Positions 11,880 to 17,155 of a DNA stretch of 17,155 nucleotides are shown here, piece by piece. Made by a program: the position numbers and the translations under genes. Every line of letters starts with the position of its first letter. Position 1 is the stretch's first letter. Origin of the DNA: Corinectria fuckeliana (lineage: Eukaryota > Ascomycota > Sordariomycetes > Hypocreales > Nectriaceae); the NCBI GenBank assembly GCA_019137255.1, contig WPDH01000126.1, forward strand, positions 1-17,155, given 5' to 3'. The notes under the pieces were generated by a model. That model had not been told where the DNA came from, made no database searches, and was given only the letters and a program-made list of their open reading frames with translations.

Positions 11880-12230
11880 GAAAAAGTGGGTTAAATTAAT
11901 ATATTTTATAAGATAATTAGTTAAAATCTAAGTGCTTAAGTGTTTACTTTATATTTAGATATAAGTGGAAATCACTCTCTTTTTATAGATAAATTTCTAG
12001 TCTCTTAGCAGTCTAAATAGGTTGTATAATAGCTTAATTTATAGCTAAAGTGATAATAAATATTATACTAAAATCTTAGATTAGTCAGATATAATATTAC
12101 ACTGTAATTACAGTTTTAGTAGTAAATCTTTTAGAGTTTATTTAAACTATAGTATAAGTTAAAAAACCAGCAGATAGTAGTAATTTAATAATAGCTAATA
12201 GAAATATAAGAAAGTCTTTATATAGTGTTA
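11880..12230. other. Patch with more retained TG and CA dinucleotides
   Basis: In about 350 bp I see some twenty TG or CA dinucleotides (for example GTGGG at 11886, GTGG at 11964, GTCAG at 12084, CCAGCAG at 12168), where flanking sequence of similar length has only a few. It lies within the additional Gypsy frame. It may have been richer in these dinucleotides originally, or less exposed to RIP. Confidence 0.5.
12101..12114. repeat. Perfect 14-bp palindrome ACTGTAATTACAGT
   Basis: The sequence equals its own reverse complement and retains both TG and CA, unusual here. It lies in the less damaged patch. Without a loop it would be a protein-binding style palindrome and not a terminator hairpin. 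It may be chance. Confidence 0.45.
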
Positions 12231-12264
12231 GTATAGTACTAATAGTACTATATACTAATATATA

Positions 12265-12285
12265 CTAGGATTTTCCTAGGATTTT
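12265..12285 (+). repeat. Short direct repeat of CTAGGATTTT
   Basis: CTAGGATTTT occurs at 12265-12274 and again at 12276-12285, separated by a single C. It is a local duplication with no evident function, near the point where the extra Gypsy frame changes register. Confidence 0.6.
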
Positions 12286-12349
12286 ATAATACTAGTTAAA
12301 GCTAGTAAACTCTAATAATTACTTCTTATAATAAATAGTATAAATAGTA

Positions 12350-12976
12350 AGAATATTCTTAAAGTTAGTAATTTATATAGATAAAGTCTTATAAGTAATT
12401 AACTTATCTAATAATAATATAGTAAAACTAGCTAAGTAAATAATATAATAGGACTTTTTTACTAAGCTAAATACTATTACTAATATTATTAAGATAGTAT
12501 TATAGTTTTATAAGAAGAAAAATTAGTATATAATAAGAAGGCTAACTCTTATTACTTTAGCTAAAGCTAAATATAGTATATAAGCTACTAGTATTTTAAT
12601 AGCTTTTTAAGTTACTAAGACTAGTAAATATAAACTTTACTAACTTATTCTTAATAGTATTAAAAAACATAATATAGCTCTTATAGTTATAAACTTAGAG
12701 AAACTTATAAAAGAGAAATATAAGAGTATTAAAAGTAATATATATAAGTAGTTTCTAGTAAAATAAACAGGCAGGAAAAGAGAAGTTATAGTAAGATAAG
12801 AGCTTAGTAAGACTATAATACCTTCTTATATATAATAGTAATATAAGGTAAGCACTTTTAGATTAAGAAAATTTCTATATATAACTATTAATAAAGCTTC
12901 TACTAGTATAAGAAATAGTATAAACTATAATTAATATAAATATACTAAAAATAGTATACTTTTCTTTTATTATAAG
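12350..12976 (+). pseudogene. Second additional ORF-like frame ending at the Gypsy 3' LTR
   Basis: Frame 2 can be read from about 12350 to just before the 3' LTR at 12981, about 208 codons, with only TAA and TAG stops. The inferred product is rich in Lys, Glu (many AAA/AAG probably from GAA/GAG), Ile and Leu. A segment at about 12660-12800 looks helical and charged. It probably continues the frame that ends near 12320, with one frame change between them, so the two may once have formed a single protein of about 800 residues. No family is recognised. Confidence 0.4.
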
Positions 12977-12980
12977 AATT

Positions 12981-13338
12981 TATTATAAAATAAGCTAGTA
13001 GCTAAATAGTTATAATTTAGAAAAAAGCTATTAAGAAGTAGTTATAATAAGAGAGGGGATTTTCTACTAATTAGTCTTAAGAGAGCTTTAAGAAATCTTA
13101 GAGCAGTTTTAAGAAAGGCTAAAAGAAGGTTCTTAAATACTCTTAGGAAGTTCTCTAAGAGTGTTTTAAAACTTCTCTTATATAAGAGAAGACTTTTTTT
13201 AGAATAGCTAGAAAAGGTATTAATCTATTATCTTACTATTTTACTTACTAGCTTAAAGTATCTTAATTATATAAGTAAGAAATCTCTCTCTTAGTAGTAT
13301 TTACTTTATAAATCTTTAATTTAGTTAATTTTATATTA
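12981..13338 (+). repeat. Gypsy 3' LTR (358 bp)
   Basis: This is the partner of 3427-3784, the same length and gap-free. It starts TATTATAAAATAAG and ends TTTTATATTA, directly before TTAAC. No clear polypurine tract precedes it: the adjacent bases read TATAAGAATT, possibly because RIP and drift have altered it. In several places this copy keeps G or C where the 5' copy has A or T, and the reverse in others. Confidence 0.93.
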
Positions 13339-13343
13339 TTAAC
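13339..13343. repeat. Target site duplication TTAAC, right copy
   Basis: It matches 3422-3426 exactly and directly follows the 3' LTR. The Copia frame resumes at the next base. Confidence 0.9.
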
Positions 13344-16154
13344 TTTATATATCTAATACTTAATACTAAGAGCTTTAATAGTCTTATACTCTTTATAAAT
13401 TACTAGTCTAGCTATATTTAGAAAATATACCTTTAAAATTATATAGTAAAGTATCTTATTAATACTTTTAATATATTTCTAATATCTTATAAAGCCTAGT
13501 ATTATATTATACTATAAATCTTTAAGTGTAATAATAAAATTACTAAGGTGAAAAAGGTAGTAAGTATAATACTTAAGAAAAAGAGCATTTTAATTAAGCT
13601 ATTAGTAACTAATACTTAAGATTAAAATAAGAGAGTAAAAAGATTAGAAGAAGTAATAAAAACTAAGACTTATATTATAAGGTAAAAAGTAAAACTTTTT
13701 AAGAAGCTTTAGTATAAGATTTATAGTATAGTAATCTATTTATATAACTAGCTTTTCTATTATATATTTAACTAAAAGTCTTCTTATAATTAATTTTATA
13801 TTTTTATTACTTATAAAGATAGTATTATTATTAAGAACTATAGCTTATACTTAAAGTACTTATAAGTTTATAGTTATAAGATATATATAATAACTATAGT
13901 AGCCTAAAAGAAGATATAACACCTTTATAAGCTTAACTTAAAAGTATTTATTAAGTATCTTATTAGGTATTAGTTTATAAATATTTATAAGATTTAAAAC
14001 TCTCTTCTTAATAAGGTTATTACTATAAGAAATATTATTTTTAATAAAAAAAAAACCTTCTTAAAAAGCTTAAATAAGCTTAAAAATAACTTTTTATATA
14101 TTAAAACTAAGAAAATTACTAACCTACTCACTTAAATTAAAAAGACTAAACTCTAATATAAGCTAAGCTAAAAAGAAAAAACTAGTAATAACTTTTTAAC
14201 CTCTTTTTATAAAAATAATAATATATATACTATTAACAGCTTAGATAACAGCTAAGACCTTATAAGAGAAATATAAGATAATAAAGTAAAAAATAAAACA
14301 GATAAATATCTTAAGGCTTTATATCTAACTTTATAAGAGTTTTTATTAGTAAAGTTATTTATAAAGATAATTATAAAGGTAAAAAGCTTAAAAAGGCTGT
14401 TTCTAAAAAGTAAAAAAAGCACTTATATAACTAGAAAAAAGTTATTTTAGTAAGCTACTTTTATAATAAGTTACTTAGTTACTCTTATAAGTATATTCTA
14501 AGAAAAAAAAGTTAACTAAGCTAAATTATATTATTTATTATAGCAGCTAATAAGCCAGCCTAATCTTTAGGACTATATATACTAAAAAGACCTTTTTTTA
14601 CTATCTTATTATAATAGTAAGATACTAAAACACCCTCTAAGAAAGCTGTTTCTTAAGGTAAAAAAAACATACCTCTAAAGTTATACTAAGATAAGCTTAT
14701 AAACTAAGATAGCTAAAAAACAAGCTAATAGTAAGTAGATTTTTAATTATATATAAGTATATACTTATAAGACTAATAAGAATAGCTATTTTATAAAATG
14801 TAAGATATAGCTAGTTATATATAGTGATTAATAAGCTATAAGATTATAAAAGATATATATATTAACTTTTACTAAGAGATCTTTTTAAACTCTTATAGCT
14901 ATTATAATATGTTTTAACCTTAAGCTTATAAAGTATAATACTATTAATATATTTATAAATATAACTCTTAAATAAAAAGTATATATAAAGATACTACTAG
15001 GGTATAAAAAGGCAGAAAAGATCCTGCTTATAAATAAGATATTTTATAAGCTTAGAGAATTACCTTTTCTTTAGTAGAAAGAGCTTAAAAGAGCCCTAAA
15101 AGAAATAAAGTTTAAGATAGTTTCTTATAAGTCTTACTATATAATTAAGAATAGGATTATTATCTTTTACTATATAGATAATATTATCTTAGTATTTTAA
15201 TAGCACTTAATAAAAGCTGTAATATAGCTAATATATAAGCTTTAAGTATAATATATAATAATAAGTAAGTATAACTTTTAGTAGTTTCTTAAGATTATAG
15301 TTTATTAAGATAAAAAGAAGAAGCTAATCTAGCTATTATAATCTTAATATACACTTAAGATTACTAATCTAATAACTATACTAAATAGTAAAAGCACAGC
15401 TTATATCTTAATAATAAAAATTAAGCTATAAGTATATTAAGGCTAAGTATTAGCTATAAAGATCTAAAGTTACTAATAAAAGATAAGCTTAATCTTATAT
15501 ATAGTAGTAATTACACGCCCTAATATTACTTTTATAATCTTATAGCTATTATAATACAGCTAAAACCTTAGACTAATATACTATAAAGCTGTTAATTAAA
15601 CTCTCTTATATCTTAAGAAGACTTATATTTTAGCTCTCTAGCTAAAAGGTAAAAATAACTTTATTATAGCTAGTAATACCTTTTTTACTAATAACTTAAG
15701 TGATTAAAAGAGCTTATAAGTATATATTATAAAGCTGTTTAGAGAAGTTATAAGATAGAGAGTAAATAAGCAGGCTATAATAAGAATCTTAATAACTAAG
15801 ATAAAGCTTTTAGCTTTATTATAAGCTACTAAGAAAGGTATATTTTAGAGCTAGCTTCTTATAAAGCTAAGACTTAAGCTTAGAAACACTAAGTATATAT
15901 AAATTTAGTATAATAATATATAAATAATTAGTCTTATTAATAAGTAACTAAGCTAGCTATACTTAAACTTATAGTATATTAATATATATAATTACTAGCT
16001 TTATTAGAAAGCTAAGAAAAAGACTATTACTATAAAGTATATACTATTTAAAAATATATTAGCTAATAGCCTTATAAAGGTCTTAGTAAGTAAGCTCTTT
16101 AGAATTAACTAAACCTTTTATAAATATTTAATAGTTACTTTTACTATATTTTAG
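13344..16154 (+). pseudogene. Ty1/Copia polyprotein, 3' part: integrase core, reverse transcriptase, RNase H (RIP-inactivated)
   Basis: Frame 3 runs without a visible indel for about 937 codons and continues the codon phase of 1516-3426. The integrase core opens with a segment at 13374-13433 whose codons fit F-N-S-L-I-L-F and R-W-S-G-Y-I-W, with both Trp codons now TAG. The second catalytic Asp is in C-N-N-K at 13527-13538 (C-D-N-E expected), and an integrase tail reaches about 14060. RT spans about 14805-15200: L-V-I-Y-S-D near 14830, N-I-F-I-N near 14955, a kept L-L-G-Y-K-K at 14993-15010 and the Y-V-D-D box at 15171-15182 now Y-I-D-N. RNase H spans about 15700-16110, with a C-terminal K-Y-I...L-A-N-S-L...K motif at 16035-16079. 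Integrase before RT is the Copia order. The end at the TAG 16152-16154 is uncertain, since that codon could itself be a RIP product. Confidence 0.88.
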
Positions 16155-16383
16155 TTATACTTTTAAAATCTATTTTAACCTAACTAACTTTCTTTATAAA
16201 CTTTTTTTACTTTTTTTCTACTCTTATATTATTACTATATTATATATAATAAGCAGGCTAGGCAAAATAAAAGATATTAAGATTATAAACTATTCTTTTT
16301 TTTCTCTTAAGAAAAATTTTTCACTATAAAACCTGCTCTTACTATAAGCTAAGCCTAGTATAAAAACAACCTGTAATTAATTT
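16155..16383. other. Pyrimidine-rich spacer after the Copia RNase H
   Basis: It contains T-rich runs (16201-16218, 16292-16303) and a less damaged stretch GCAGGCTAGGCAAAATAA at 16253-16270. The Copia 3' LTR should begin here or nearby, but I found no matching copy upstream of gag, so no LTR is called. Confidence 0.35.
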
Positions 16384-17155
16384 AAAGATCTTATTATTAA
16401 GACTAAATATAAACTTAAAGTAATTATCCTAAGAGCTACTTTTCTCTTAGTTTAGAGAATAGTAATAACTCTAGCTAATACTATTATAAGCTGTGCTTAA
16501 TATATAAGTAATAAGATCCTAATCTTACTATCTCTTATAAAAATAATTATAACTACTATTAAAAAAGCAGTATTAGCTGCCCTTTAGAAAACACCTATTA
16601 AGGTCTTAACTTAAGCTTAAGTTACTTATAATAAGAGAATACTTTTATTTTTAATAGTACTACTATTAAAAGTAATCTCTTCTCACCTTAGTAAAAAGAT
16701 TATTATTAGGTCACCTAGTATAGCTTCTAATATTATATCTTATATACTATTAGATATTATAATAATTATTAATTATACCCTCTTAAGAGGTTACTTCTTA
16801 CTTATAGTAGCTTTATATCACCTTCTTAGTAGGAATATTATAGTTTTTTTTATAAACTAATTATAAATCTCCTAAAAGATAATACTTAGATTCTTACTAT
16901 TTTTAATATAAGTATATATTAGGTCTTAAAGTAGTTTATAATAGTTACTAAAAGAGTTTTAACTAGCTGTATAAAAGGCTTACTTAAGAACCTTATAGTA
17001 AATATCTAATAAGTAAATAATATTAAGATATATACTATAAAACTATTATAAAGCTACTATATAGCTAAACCTTACTAGTTACTAGTTATATTATTAACTA
17101 ATCTAATAGATATAAATAAACTTTATAACTAAGATATAATTATAACTATAAAGGT
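16384..17155 (+). pseudogene. Unrecognised RIP-degraded frame, Pro/Thr/Ser-rich, partial at right edge
   Basis: Frame 1 reads from about 16384 to the end of the window, with only TAA and TAG interruptions. Retained CCT, ACx and TCx codons and CTx codons likely derived from CCx suggest a protein rich in Pro, Thr, Ser and Gln, with less damaged runs at 16560-16620 and 16680-16730. Low-complexity Pro/Thr-rich N-termini are common in fungal retrotransposon gags, so the start of another element is a reasonable guess. The frame is in a different phase from Copia and follows a spacer, so it is not simply the Copia tail. No domain is recognised. Confidence 0.4.

Larger units (their letters stand above)
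10501..12320 (+). pseudogene. Additional ORF-like frame inside Gypsy, downstream of the chromodomain; function unknown
   Basis: Frame 1 can be followed for about 600 codons with interruptions that are nearly all TAA or TAG at Gln/Trp-like positions, the same behaviour as the certified gag and pol frames. The inferred product would be rich in acidic and basic residues and His, with a Pro/Thr-rich stretch at about 11330-11600, and then a more globular part to about 12310. Those features resemble a gag-like or accessory protein, but I recognise no family. A fungal chromovirus usually reaches its 3' LTR soon after the chromodomain, so this frame is extra. It may be an accessory retrotransposon ORF, captured host sequence, or part of a second nested element. 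The start is arbitrary because ATG codons are destroyed. Confidence 0.45.
3427..13338 (+). mobile_element. Complete Ty3/Gypsy chromovirus retrotransposon, 9,912 bp, nested in Copia and RIP-degraded
   Basis: The element is bounded by two 358-bp LTRs (3427-3784, 12981-13338) and flanked by TTAAC duplications. Domain order on the + strand is gag, protease, reverse transcriptase, RNase H, integrase, chromodomain. This order, with RT before integrase, defines Ty3/Gypsy, and the C-terminal chromodomain places it among chromoviruses. Both ends read TA...TA, which fits the canonical TG...CA ends after RIP. At 9.9 kb it is long for a fungal chromovirus. The excess is about 2.6 kb between the chromodomain and the 3' LTR that carries further coding-like sequence. 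Catalytic codons are mutated and stops are dense, so the copy is dead. Confidence 0.93.

Noticed and set aside
13344..16154. The right-hand pol sequence as the 3' part of the Gypsy element or as an independent element.
   Set aside because: It lies outside the LTR pair and target duplication, has integrase before RT (Copia order), and continues the codon phase of the left-hand Copia gag.
1..17155. Mitochondrial or bacterial AT-rich genome, or an AT-rich protist.
   Set aside because: No tRNA, rRNA or intact genes. Stops and active-site changes are specifically C-to-T and G-to-A, and the elements are fungal-type LTR retrotransposons.

Overview
The window reads as one block of fungal transposable-element sequence destroyed by repeat-induced point mutation (RIP). 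It is extremely AT-rich. TpA is everywhere, CpA and TpG are rare, and I noticed only one CpG (15516-15517). The remaining C mostly sits before T or C, and the remaining G mostly after A or G. Every coding frame I can follow is broken almost only by TAA and TAG, the products expected from Gln (CAA/CAG) and Trp (TGG) codons when C:G pairs become T:A. This pattern is typical of AT-isochores and dispensable or heterochromatic regions in filamentous ascomycetes (Pezizomycotina). I cannot name the species. I see no intact host gene, tRNA, rRNA, CRISPR array or bacterial feature.

Layout. (1) 1-1254: an unrecognised degraded coding frame running in from the left edge. (2) 1255-1515: no gene seen. (3) 1516-3426: 5' part of a Ty1/Copia polyprotein (gag, protease, integrase zinc domain). 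(4) 3427-13338: a complete Ty3/Gypsy chromovirus, 9,912 bp, with two 358-bp LTRs and 5-bp target duplications TTAAC. In order it holds gag-protease, then RT-RNase H-integrase-chromodomain, then about 2.4 kb of additional coding-like sequence that I cannot identify, then the 3' LTR. (5) 13344-16154: the rest of the same Copia polyprotein (integrase core, reverse transcriptase, RNase H). (6) 16155-16383: pyrimidine-rich spacer. (7) 16384-17155: another degraded coding-like frame, running off the right edge.

The main structural point is a nested insertion resolved to the base. If the Gypsy element and one TTAAC copy are removed, the Copia frame continues exactly from codon AAC (3424-3426) into codon TTT (13344). 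The insertion therefore falls inside the Copia integrase, next to its apparent first catalytic Asp codon. Both elements lie on the + strand and both carry the same mutation pattern, so RIP acted on the Gypsy after it landed, and probably on the composite.

The least explained parts are the extra coding-like stretch between the Gypsy chromodomain and its 3' LTR (about 10500-12976), including a patch at 11880-12230 richer in TG and CA, and the two unassigned frames at the window edges.
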